The notes under the pieces: generated by a model
Seen by the model: the letters and a program-made list of their open reading frames with translations, nothing else
Databases searched by the model: none
Told to the model about the DNA's origin: nothing
Part shown: in pieces, positions 1 to 10,900 of the stretch
Layout: every line of letters begins with the position of its first letter
How positions within the stretch are numbered: the stretch's first letter is position 1
Assembly: GCA_004151065.3 (NCBI GenBank)
Contig: NWUY0300047200.1
Span: 1 to 27,403, forward strand
Direction of reading: 5' to 3'
DNA length: 27,403 nt
Origin: Larix sibirica
Taxonomy: Eukaryota > Streptophyta > Pinopsida > Pinales > Pinaceae
Position numbers and translations under genes: made by a program

Positions 1-1497
1 ACGGACACTTCTCCCCCACCCGAGCTGTAGAAATGTGCCTCATTGGTGCAATAAGCCTATGGAGAATACCCTTTGGAAGTAGCGCTGGTTGTATTCAACT
101 GATTTGGGACTCACAGGAGAATTTATTCAAGTCAGGAAGCAGTTCCTAGGAGAGTTATCGCGTGCTCGTATTAGATTGAAAGAAAGCCCAAATGAGCTAG
201 TCTGGAATTACAAGACAGGTGGTTATTAATTATTATTTGGTGAAGATGGGATATCAAGCTCTCAACAATGGCGATGGCAGGGATCCACGTTGGTGGTGGA
301 CGAAAGTTTGGAAGGTGAAGGCACCACTCAAATAAAAAATACTTTTGTGGCTAGCTCTTTCATATAAGGTTCTAACTTGGGACAAACTGCAAAAAAGAGG
401 GACGCTGGGGCCAAGTTGATGCAAGTTGATGCTCTCTGTGCAATATTTAAGAAGAATCGAATCACCATGTTTTCTTGAACTGTTCCATCACTTATCAAGT
501 ATGGAAGGAGATTAAAATATCTCTTAAATTAAACTCTTTTTGTTCTGGGCTTAATCTGGAAGATTGTTTCAGGGGCTGGTTTATTCGAAAGGAATTGGAA
601 TCAGTTCGGGCACTGCCATATTTGGTTCTTTGGGGAATATGGCTTGCCCAGAATGCAGCGCTTTTCGAAGATGTTAAAACCCCTCCTTTCAGAATCTCTT
701 CTCAGGTTCAAAGCCTTCTTTCTCGTTACAAAGTGCCCCCCAAGCAATCACCTCCTGAAATCTTGATAGAGCTTCACATTGATCATTCTGTCCCTTCGGG
801 TTTTTTTGATGGAGCGTGTCATGGGGAAGCTAGAAAAGTGGGAATTGGGTTGTCTCCATCTCTCAGAGTCACATTTTTCCACTTTAAAGCCAATCTGGGC
901 ATGGGCACAAACAATATGGGTGAACTTTTGGCATTGTTTTATTTATTAAAATATGTGTTGGATAGAGGAATCTCGTCTTAGCAGGTATTTGGAGACTCCC
1001 TACGGATGATTAAGTGGATGAAAGGTGATGCTCGGATACTGAATGTTGATCTCATTCCCATTGCAGAGCAACTCATGGAAATTGCATGACACTTTCAGAT
1101 GATCAGGTTCACTCATACATACAGAGAATTGAATATGACAGCAGACAAACTTTCTAAAGGTCTGGAATTACCTGGAAATCAATTTATCCTAGCTGAAGGT
1201 CACCTAGGTCAGGTGACTGCTCTGAGGAATGCTCCTTTAGCAGAATTTTGATGATATAATATGAATTTGCATGTTTGGAAGGTCTGTCATAGTATAATGA
1301 CCGTATACTCCGACAGGAGGAACATGTATTTTGTAATGCTTAACTGTAGTATCTGTCTTTTAAAGAACGGTGGAAAGTATGATCAAGCATGGAAGAGAAG
1401 GAATTTCTCAGATGTACTGTGCTGCGGCACTTGATGATTGTAATTTCAATTCTACTTGAATAAAAATAAAAATTACATTTTTTCCTTGGAAAAAAAA
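1..1497 (+). mobile_element. Decayed 3' end of a plant LINE (zinc-binding region, RNase H, A-rich tail)
   Basis: This is the tail of a non-LTR retrotransposon polyprotein. Around 283-480 it has the tryptophan-rich WWW-K-VWK pattern, then a C-x2-C pair (CSLC, about 430) and NHHVFLNC, typical of the zinc-binding region that follows reverse transcriptase in plant LINEs. From about 795 an RNase H-like domain of the plant type follows: FFDGA (first Asp), GELLAL (Glu), FGDS (second Asp) and ADKLSKG (last Asp, about 1141). The frame is broken by stops at 340-342, in the zinc-binding region, and at 979-981 and 1087-1089 within the RNase H part. A 10-base direct repeat at about 413-432 lies just before the first cysteine. 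An A-rich stretch near 1460-1497 fits the 3' tail. The reverse transcriptase core lies before the window. It is almost certainly inactive. Confidence 0.85.
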
Positions 1498-2324
1498 TAT
1501 TTTCATACTACATCTCATAAAAGAGATGGAACAAAATCAGACCTTTTGCCAATAAAGTGTAGACTCAATCAATGAACACGCTATGGGAAAGATGCAGCAA
1601 GTGAAACGGTTACGAGGATGTGTGAATTTAAATACCACAGACTCATGTACTTGGTCTCAAATCCATGATTTGTTGACAGAGGACACCACAAGAAACCAAG
1701 TCGAACAGCTCAATTGACCTCATCTCACATTTGATGATTTATTGTCATAGAGCTCAAGCATGAGGCATTGCATTGGAATATTTGAATTTATGTCTTGAAG
1801 TTAGCACTTTCTTTGCAATGAAAGTAGCATGCAGTTACTATGAGGACTTACAAAACAAACTCTGATTTAAGGATCAGTTCTTGTAGTGCATATTTTTTTC
1901 AAGAAATATACTACAGGACCATCAGATGACTATTGACTCTAGTTGAATCATATTGCCTTTAATCAATTTTCATAGTTATCATCAATGCCAGGTCATATAT
2001 ATATATAAAAAAAAGAGCACATCCTGGTCGACATTTCTGGTTAGATCAAGATCTATAATTAGCAATAAAAAATTTACATGTAATTTCTTTGGAATAAATC
2101 TTACATCCCTTTCCATCCATCCTCCTAATCAAACTTGAACAAACAGAGCACGTGCATCATCATATATCAGAATTGGGTGAGGCAGCTATTATTCCAACCA
2201 TCTTTGCAGGTGGGCCAAGTAATGATGGTACTCCTTTACATCTTGACTGAGTTGGCCCCAGTTGCCATGGAAAGACAGATTGCTGACCATTGTTCTGTTT
2301 ATTTACTTGTCTTATTCATGAGAA
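1498..2324. other. Spacer between the LINE tail and PEX12; probably includes the PEX12 3' UTR
   Basis: I recognise no coding sequence here. The right-hand part, just below 2325, lies immediately 3' of the PEX12 stop on the minus strand and is the likely 3' UTR, but I cannot assign a poly(A) site. There is a short TA run near 1997-2006. The small open frames do not resemble any family I know and sit in AT-rich DNA. Confidence 0.5.
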
Positions 2325-2991
2325 TTATACATCATGAAACAACCGCCGTACTTGATCAACATTAGCAGGCATCAAAGTGATAGGACAGCGTTTATACTAC
2401 ACCAAATAACAAAAGGAAAATCAATACAAACTTGTCTGTGAACCAAAATAAATCATGCAATATTCTTGTTTTACTTTATTGTATCCACAGGAAAATACAT
2501 GCAACGTTCTTGTTTTATTTTACTATCCCAATAAACGAGGAGAAAAAAGTTGCATTTAGAATAAAAGTTCTGAATACTAGCAATGCCCTCACAATTATTA
2601 ACAGAAAAACAAAGGCCGCATTTCTTACCTGTGAAACATATTTAAAAATGCATGAATAGCAAAAAACAAATCCAGACACCGAAATCAGTGCAGGATTAGT
2701 ACGCTTCTGTGAGCACAATGGGCACACTGTTCTATCAAGTGGTAATGGAATGCCATCCTCTGCTACCTGCATTGCTTTGCAAATTGATTGACATTTATAA
2801 TAAATTGAAACTAACAATATATCATATAAAATAGGTTTGAACTAGTTGTGTCAGATAATTCTTATTATACTCCAAATGTATATGAGAAACATTAGAAACC
2901 TAACCTTTGGTTGTGGGGGTGGTGGGGGTGGAGGATACACAGTTGGAGATGTGATCCTTTCTTCAGCAGATTGGTACCACCACTCCATCAT
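2325..2991 (-). CDS. PEX12: Peroxin-12 (PEX12), last three exons: RING-finger end of the peroxisomal ubiquitin ligase
   Basis: Three minus-strand exons splice in phase 0: 2991-2905 (29 codons), 2766-2629 (46) and 2396-2325 (23 plus TAA). Every junction has canonical AG acceptors and GT donors. The product starts MMEWWYQSAEER and has a run of seven prolines (YPPPPPPPQPK). It then has a variant RING with two Cys pairs, CPLC and CYSC, and the tail YKRCPITLMPA ending RRLFHDV. This layout matches the C terminus of plant PEX12. The family forms a membrane RING complex with PEX2 and PEX10 that ubiquitinates the PEX5 import receptor at the peroxisome. The variant RING lacking some zinc ligands is normal for PEX12. 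The membrane-spanning N-terminal part (about 290 residues in Arabidopsis, from memory) was not found between 2992 and 7900, so this is either the end of a gene with long introns or a truncated copy. There are no stops or frameshifts in the visible exons. Confidence 0.9.
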
Positions 2992-4730
2992 CTTCCAAAA
3001 AATATAATGTTCAAATCAAAGAGATTTGATATAGCTCAAGTTAGTGGAGTTATATAAAAGATGTCAAGGAACAACAGATCTAGAATTTACGAGGTAAAAC
3101 ATAAAAATGCTTTTAGGGTTAGTATGAAAAACAGTAGAGTGCATTGTGAAACAGATAACCCTTACCATTCCTTCCAAAGCTAGAACAAGCTTCTGCTAAA
3201 CATCTCAGACAATAAATCTTTTTTAAAAACATAACAATTAGGAGTTGGTTCCTATGATTTGCATTAATAAAATTGAACAATAGCTTCCTGGATTCTAGGT
3301 TTGAGCCCATGCTGTCTAAAGTGTGCAATATGCCCAAAATGAATACAAGTTATTATTATCTTTTACAACTGCTCAGAACCAAGATAAAGCCTGCTGACAG
3401 TGAGGTGTTGTGATTTCAAGAATCAAAATAAGGAAAATTAGGACCAAAATTAATAAATTACCTTCAAGAGGTTCAGGTGGAATGTGCCATAAGGGGAGCT
3501 AAAATCAACTCAATCTTGGAGTTCTTAAATTCTCCATGTCTAGTACAACTTCCTCAATAAGGAATCTGTTTGTCTGGATCTGGAACTTTCCACACCTGTT
3601 CCCTTTCAAGTTCCAACTGATTAGGATTTCACCCTTTTCTTAATGGGTAGATTTAATGGCTTCATTTATTGATTTCCTTCTATGTGCTAGAAATCATCTC
3701 CTTCATGAGGATCAGAATTGAAGGAACGAGCTAGACCTTCCCCACTGAATGTTATATGTTGAATCTTGTTATGCTTTTGAAAGCCATTGCCTGAGAATTG
3801 TTAACCATATTAAGCATTGGCTGAGGGAAATAAACTCTGCTAATTATGTGTTATGAAAAGCACAATGCGTAGCCTGCAAGTAACAGGGTGGTTAAACAGA
3901 AGTGTCACTTATCACAGTGGCCACAGTAATGAATAAAAGCTATGTCGTTGATAACAGAGGATGAGACTCATATTGGGTGAGCAGTAGAACAAGTAAGCCC
4001 AAGCTAGTATACATGCCGATGTATCCCTTTGAGAGGCCTAAAAAGGAATTCAAGAGCAGAATGTCGTATCATTCTTGCTAACCGAGGGTATTTATTTTAT
4101 ATTATGTGCTGACAAAATCTATATGATTAATCTTATATGTTAATACTAGGTATCTGTATATATGACACACCATCATGTACGGCCATAGATGGAGCATGTC
4201 AAACATTGGGTGCTAAGGATCATCAGGTGCTTGGAAGGCTTGTTGAAACCTGCAATAGTGCAGGCAAATCAGGGGTGCGGACACTCTAGATTTGCAAACT
4301 AATCTTAATAACCTAAACGAAAAAGGCTGGAATATACACTAGTCAAGCATCAAACATACAAAAAACGGGGAAATACAACAAGTGGATCAATTATTCTAGC
4401 TTTATTCAATTGTCAACCTCTGGAATTACAATGAAAAATATTTCTAGGGATCCAACGTCTTTAACAATAAAATTTACTACTCTTATAGACTTCAATTGAC
4501 CTAGAATTGGGACCTAGGTTTAAGAGAATCTTCTCCATGCATGAGATCAATCACAAGTGTGATCATACATTACCCAACTGCACCTTAAACTTCAATCTGA
4601 TGGTGATCTGATTGCTGAACTAGTTTGCTGCAAGAAGAACTGCTCTTAGTTGCATGCAGAACTGAAGATATATCAGGGCGACCTCTCCTCCATGTCACTT
4701 TGAACTAATCCTAAATTCAAGCAAGGTATC
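2992..4730. other. Non-coding stretch upstream of the PEX12 exons
   Basis: If PEX12 is intact this is intron. I looked on the minus strand for the preceding PEX12 exon (the segment just before MMEWW) and did not see it. The small open frame at 3119-3337 (-) matches no family I know and has no coding character. Nothing else is recognisable. Confidence 0.45.
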
Positions 4731-5056
4731 AAGTAAACTCCACCTTTGAACTGATGTCTTATCAGCATGCAAACTCAACTTGAATGCTGTCTTATCATCA
4801 TGCAAACTCCACCTTTGACAGCTATTTGAAAGCATCCAAACTCCACCTTTAAACTGCTGTCTTATCAGCATGCAAACCCAACTAGACTACAGTATTATCA
4901 TCATGCAAACTCCACTGTTGACTGATGTTTGACAGCATGCAAATGCCACCTTTAAACTGCTTTCTTGTCCTCATACAAACCCAACATTGACTGATGTTTA
5001 AACAACCATACATGCAACTCAGAACTGCTATTTTACACCATGCAAACTCAACCAAC
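4731..5056. repeat. Degenerate minisatellite, ~36-bp unit, about nine copies
   Basis: The phrase CATGCAAACTCCACCTTTGA, followed by a variable ACTGCTGTCTTATCAG-like half, recurs about every 30-40 bases. Copies begin near 4735, 4766, 4799, 4835, 4869, 4903, 4936, 4972 and 5038. They differ by substitutions and small indels, so the array is old. It ends about 125 bases beyond the 3' end of the SGR6-like exon (5181), on what would be the intron side. Confidence 0.8.
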
Positions 5057-5180
5057 AGCCTTTATAACCTTATTATCTCCAGCATATCCTGAAGGAAGGT
5101 CACAACTATGTCAAGAGATCTCCTTTTTCCTGTGCACACGTTTCAAGGTTTCTGAAGTAGCTTGATTGTTTGCTTCAGAC

Positions 5181-5706
5181 CTGGAAACATCTGTTTCATT
5201 CAACTCGTTGCCTCCTTTAAGGATAAATTCAATAACAAATCCAACAGTTCTTTCAGCTGATTGCTTGATTTTGTCACAAATAGCAACGGCACATCCATGT
5301 AGTGCTGCCACAAGCTCATCATTCGTCAGAACGACAGAAACAGAAGATACAATCCGATGAAAAGCATCAGACTGGTCAATCAATGCATCATGATTATAGA
5401 CAGAAATAACATCTTCAAGTGCTGTCAGGATAGCATATGACATTTCCCTGTCTTCATCAACTCTGTGACTAACTGGTCTTGGAGGTGATAATGAAATAAT
5501 GAATAGGAGATCAAGAATCTACACTATACATAATCTGCGCATGGAAAAGAACCATCTCCAGGATTCTCAAGCTAAAGAGTCTTGGCAGGAGAATTTTTTG
5601 GATTTCAGTGTGTCTGCACAACATGGAAGATATGCTGTGATCCTTTCTTCTAGATTCAATGATTCCTGGCTAGGTAGCAAAAATGTCCCAAAAGGATCTC
5701 TGGCCA
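5181..5706 (-). pseudogene. SGR6: SGR6-like (maestro/MROH-type) HEAT-repeat protein, two-exon fragment
   Basis: Exon A (5706-5582) begins after an AG acceptor and encodes LLPSQESLNLEERI and AYLPCCADT up to CQ. Exon B (5518-5181) is open for 112 codons: ILDLLFIISLSPPRPV, SYAILTALEDV, IVSSVSVVLTNDELVAALHG, AICDKIKQSAE and ELNETDVS. It ends at a good donor (CAG followed by GTCTGA). From memory this order matches an internal part of Arabidopsis SHOOT GRAVITROPISM 6 (At2g36810), a very large HEAT-repeat protein linked to the vacuolar membrane and gravitropism. The 63 bases between A and B (5581-5519) hold two in-frame stops. They end in TAG, as an intron would, but begin GA rather than GT. The next exon (after DVSR) was not found between 5180 and 3000. 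I therefore call it a remnant, but a gene with very long introns is not excluded. Confidence 0.75.
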
Positions 5707-6270
5707 CTGATATCTGTTATATGGTGGACAAGTATACAGGTTCCAACTTCAAAGGCAACCAGGACCACAGTATCCACTAGAACAGAGAACACACAACAGT
5801 CACCAATAGTTCATGAACAGCAACAACCTCTTTCCCTTGATTGTCTAATGAACAGCCCCTATTATTAGCTCTTGAAGATCCAATCCTACTGTTCATTTTT
5901 GACAATGCCAATGCTTTAAAAACCAGTCAACTCGGAACCGGAACCGGCCTGAACCAGCCTAGCCTGTCAAAAACCGGCCGAGTTAATCCAAGTCTGCCTG
6001 GGGCACATGCATGGAGACTAGACACGGATTTAAAAAAAAATTGACCAGCTCTGTACAAGTGATATTGAAGACATGGTAACTGTAATATTAAATGGTAATG
6101 TTAAAAGTGGCATTCTCCTTATCTNCTTACTAATTATAAATACTTACAAGTAATAAATGTTTTAAATTATCTTATTAATTACTATGAAACTTTGCTTATA
6201 AACTTATTATGAAAAATAACAATTTAAATTAAAAACATACAAAATATAAAAAATAACAAAGGAAAATATA
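5707..6270. other. Non-coding stretch upstream of the SGR6-like fragment, with one N
   Basis: A short CCGGAA/CCGGCC-rich patch lies at about 5935-5980, in otherwise AT-rich sequence. One undetermined base is at 6125. From about 6050 to 6270 the DNA is very AT-rich. I recognise no gene. Confidence 0.5.
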
Positions 6271-6429
6271 TCTAATGCCGCATAGAGGGCCCGACCACTA
6301 CTTAATACATTCATTCATATGGTATAACTACATAGTCATCCATACGGCGAATCCGACCGGGAAAACCATGGTAGTGCTAAAGCCACAAAAAGTGGGCAAA
6401 GACGTGCCTCAAGAAGTTTGGGTAGAACA

Positions 6430-6500
6430 TGTGAACCCAATAGATTTCATCGCACGTCTTTCATGATTTGGTTCATCGCACGTCTTTCATGATTTGTGTG
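6430..6500 (+). repeat. Short direct repeat, 26-bp unit
   Basis: A segment reading TTCATCGCACGTCTTTCATG, followed by ATTTG, occurs at about 6446 and again at 6472, with a 26-base offset. It lies just before the 86-bp duplication. Confidence 0.75.
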
Positions 6501-6528
6501 CGGAAGTTAGGGTAGAACGATTTCCCCA

Positions 6529-6701
6529 CGAAACTCCACGCTTTGTTAAATCGTGTTCGTTGGTGTATTGGATGTGGAGTCGACCACATTTTTCGATGGG
6601 GTTAAGTCGCGGATCGGAACTCCTCGCTTTGGAAAATCGTATTCGTTGGTGTATTGGATGTGGTGTCGGTCACATTTTTCGATGGGGTTAAGTCGCTGAT
6701 C
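6529..6701 (+). repeat. Two-copy tandem duplication, 86-bp period
   Basis: Copy 1 is 6529-6614 and copy 2 is 6615-6701. Both contain TTCGTTGGTGTATTGGATGT and TTTTTCGATGGGGTTAAGTC, with scattered substitutions. No protein family is recognised in it. Confidence 0.85.
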
Positions 6702-6744
6702 TGTTTCAATAGGGGGCATTTATCATGGATCTGTTTAAGTTCGA

Positions 6745-6850
6745 TGGGATCCGTATCCCTTTTTCCCTGAACCGCTTGCTATTGTATTTTCGGTGGATCC
6801 TGGCGGATCCGGATTCGGATCTGGTTTGGAACCTTGGATCCGCGGATCCT
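6745..6850. repeat. GGATCC-rich patch
   Basis: Five GGATCC hexamers occur at 6747, 6795, 6805, 6836 and 6844, with further GGATTCGGATCTGG-like variants between them. The segment is GC-richer than its surroundings and looks like part of an unidentified repeat. I see no coding content. Confidence 0.6.
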
Positions 6851-7353
6851 AGAACCCTGCTTGGCGGATTCGGTAACAACAGCTCATAACATGATGAATT
6901 TAAAGTGAATCCATACACCTCAATTTATTTCTTATTTGATTTATGTAGTTCTGTTTGTTTCTGACGGACCCTTTCATTTTCCACCTGTTTAACTCAAGTG
7001 AGCTAATGTACTTTGATGACACATGGGGTATAATTGTTGAATGTAAGATGCACATTAGCAAATTAGCTATTTTAGACAACCTATAATCTCTTGTCACATT
7101 AATCGTAATTTCCTTCTAAAGCTTATTTTGTTTACAATATAACAAGGAACACTTGGTGGCAATAAGCTCTTCATGTCGTCGTGGAAATAAGTTAGCTCTT
7201 CACGTTGTGGAAATAAGCTATTCTTGTGGTTGTGGCTATTATTTCATGTATCCTCCCTTGCTGATTTCTTCAAGTGATAAACTTATTTGCAATAGATTTT
7301 ATGTGGCTTTTGTAAAATCACTAAAATGTCACTAAAAGACATCACAATAGTTG

Positions 7354-7703
7354 ATCATGTTTTTTAATTAATAAGCAATTCAATACGGAATTATTTGAAT
7401 TGAGATCTATATACACTAATCATTTACGTGTGCCTCTTTTACATCGTTATCACACGGGCTTCTCTGTGGAAGGCTAAGATTCTTGGTGACCGTCTCGGGT
7501 TTATTTCCATTTCCATTTCCCTTGGTGACCATCATGTTTTTTAGTTAATTAGGAATTCAATACAGAGTTCTTTGAATTGAGCTCTATATACTATACACTA
7601 ATCATTTATGGGTGCTTATTTTTAACATCATTATCACACAGGTTTCTCTTTGGATGTCTAAGATTCTCAGTGTCCATCCTGAATTCATTTCCATTTGTTC
7701 CTT
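7354..7703 (+). repeat. Two-copy tandem duplication, ~177-bp period
   Basis: Both copies (from 7354 and from 7531) start ATCATGTTTTTTA and continue with TTTGAATTGAG, ACTAATCATTTA, ATTATCACAC or GTTATCACAC, and TAAGATTCT. They have diverged by substitutions and small indels. They lie upstream of the first visible exon of the RRM gene, inside its presumed first intron. Confidence 0.8.
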
Positions 7704-7921
7704 ACCAAATTAAGTAACAAATTTTTTTTGATAGACTTACATGTTATTATATCTTTTGGATGTCCTTATTGAAATGTATTAACTGCAAAACATATTAAGA
7801 TGTTTATACTAGAACCTTATTATCTTAGTGCTTTTAGTTTGAATTGGTTTGCAAATTTCCATGTTTTTTAGGTCATATTTGCTACTGACAATTATTCATG
7901 TTTTTTATGTGTCTTGTTTAG

Positions 7922-10900
7922 GATCGTTCAACTGGTCGTTCTCGCGGATTTGGGTATGCCACATTTTCTTCAGTTGAAGATGCTAAGGTTGGAGTGGTTT
8001 TTCTCTCCTGTTGTTTTCCAATAGTTATTATCTTTAGCATTGGTTTTATGTCAAATATTGCTAAAGACCCCATGGCAACATTGCTTAATGTTTTTGTTAA
8101 AAAAGCCCTAGGGTGGAAGACTGTTTTACCCTAACATGTGCGAGAATGAAGAAACTTGTTTGATATCTGCTAGTTACTATTGCATCTCAACATGTTGTGT
8201 AATTTAACCCTGCAAAACTTGAATTGAATGACTCCTTTATATTCCTCTTGATATTTCCTTCGACTGTTGAAAGTTGAGATGTATTCTTTGGGGTGCTGAT
8301 TGCGCTAGTTGAATTGGGGCCAACTTTTTGAATCAAGTACTCATAAGTCTTAGTTTTCATGGTTCAATACCCATTTAACATTATTGGATTTTATTGAAGG
8401 GCCTGGATCAGTGTTTTAGTGAGCACATTGTTTTCAAGATATGAATCAAACCTTTGAAAAATGGTCTAATTTCCTACCAACAGATGTTAGGAAGTTCTTT
8501 ACCTCCTCTCTCAACTTGAGCACATGGATGTATTAAATCTTTATGTTTTGGTTTTAAAAGGGGTATCCAATATTTTACTTCGTGGCCTCCGTCCTTTCTT
8601 CTTAGCAACATCATTGTTTCTGCACTAAATCCAATTTTATGATTATAATTCCAACCTTTATTTCCTTGAATGTGAGAATTCATAACTTATTGACTACTTT
8701 GTTTGTTGTAACTTATCATTTTCCTTCTGTGGGTCTCTTTTAGCTTGTTTGCATGCCATGTCTTAACATAAATTCTCAATCACTTTTGGAAATGCTTGTC
8801 AGTTGTGAATTGTTGCTCTGAATTATTGGTTCTTGATGTGTTCAAGATGAATTTTGCTATAGAAGTTGAATTTGAGATCTTTCAAGGATATGTCACTGTT
8901 GTGCATGTCACTGTGTGGAGATTTACTTATATTATATAGTATAGTTATGCATATTTAGTGGGTTTATGGTGGTACATACTTAAATTGAGTATTAACCAAC
9001 AATTTTTCATGCATTAACACAAATATTAAGCAAGAATCACAAAGCTATTATCTTATAAATTGAGCTAATGTAGAGCCAAAAAGTTTAAAACTTTAAACTA
9101 TGATCACATGATTAAGCACAAGTAACAAGAGATCATAGGAAAAGGCAACGATTGGAGAAGGGGAAGCAACACTGGCATTGAAGACTCCTTAAGTAGTGGC
9201 TCTTTGTTGGAAGCCCTCTCCCTCATTCAGATTCCCCCAACTCACATTGGGACAGAAATTAAAAAAAGAGTTGCATGTAACAGAGATGGGCAGAATTAAA
9301 GCTCTTGGATCCAAATCCCTGCTAACCAAATTCAATTACATTGAGGGTCCCCTGAACAATGTCTTGGTATGTCACTGATACGTTTTGCTTTGCCAAAAAT
9401 TTAACTGTCTTTACCAGGCATAAGAATGAAGAATGGAAAGTACATTTGTCCCAAACTTGCATAGCTCAGGGCTGGGATGAAGATCATTTGGCTGATCATT
9501 CATGGTCAACATCCTTTTGTATAAAGATGGCTTTCACCCCTGGTTTCTCTTTTCCAGGTAAATTTCATGGGGAGGACCCAGGCAAGAACAGGGCTGGAAG
9601 CCAATACAGTAATACAGTCATTATGAGCTCAACAAGTCACTTACAGGAATAGAAATTGGGTGGGGAGGATAACACTCCATCCCACAACCACTTGAGCTAA
9701 ACCGAATTAACATAACCCAGCCCCCTTCTACCTGCCGTTTCTCTAAAAATGTCCCACAACCAATTGGGCTAAATCGAATTAACATAACCCACCCACCGTT
9801 TCTCTAAAAATGTTTCTATATATTACATTAATCAATTATTTGCCCCAAATAGAAAAATGAAAGAGTAAAGTAAAAGATGTGAACTAAGAAAAGGGCACCG
9901 TGTTGTTCATTTTGTATATATTATGTATACATGTTGTTATGTTAATATCATGCTCTGTAATTAAAATTTCTTTCCCTTGTGCAGAAAATATGTTTTCCAT
10001 GTTGATTCATTTTAAGAAATATTGCTTGCAATATATACAATCCATGTCACTTTTCTTTGACTTATTTCTTTGTTCTTTGTTATTATGTTGTAGGAGTTTG
10101 GATGCATATTTTTTCATTTTTTAGTAATCAAGAGTGGTTTGATTTGTATTAATGTACCAAGAAACATAACAATAACTAAGTTGACAAGTATTTTGCATTA
10201 AATTGGTTGTTTTGTTAAATCTGCAGAAAGCACTTGACAGTGAACATGTTCTCAATGGTCGTGCACTGGAAGTAAAAGTGGCAACACCCAAGGTAATCAA
10301 ATATATGCAAATATAGTGTCTTGTGAGAAATAATGATTTTTTTGTAATGTCTATGATAGTCAATTTACATGAGAGCATCAAGTTATCATTGTTTTGTTAA
10401 TCATAGTTTTTGAACTTTCTGCAGGAGGAGATGAAAGCTCCTTCTAAGAAGATTACACGGATATTTGTGGCAAGAATTCCTCCTTCTGTTACAGAGGATG
10501 CGTTTCGAAAGTAACTTCTCATCTTTGATTGTAAATACATTTTACGATTGTCAGCCATTTCTCCAGATCAGAATTTTATTTTGCTTTGTAAATACTAATT
10601 GAAATATTGTGAAATGTCTTTTAGGTATTTTGAAGCATATGGGGACATTGAAGATTTATATATGCCCAAGGTAAAATGCAGACTCTTATTATGTTTAATT
10701 AAACAATGAATCATTAGAAACTGCCATTTCCTTCAATCTGCTTGATATTAATTCATCAATCATATGAGCTTTCAAGCCAAATTTGAGCTAGCAGAAATGC
10801 TTTATTGTTTTGTATATATTCTATTTTTTATCGAACAAAGATGGAGCTGGAACAGAGGTTGCTTAGAAAAACAATGATAACTATTGAACTTAAATTGTGT

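Noticed and set aside
4731-5056. CRISPR-like array
   Set aside because: The units are degenerate, without unique spacers of constant length, and the context is a plant nuclear genome.
5499-5780. Plus-strand open frame of 93 codons
   Set aside because: It is antisense to the SGR6-like exon A, which has the better protein match.
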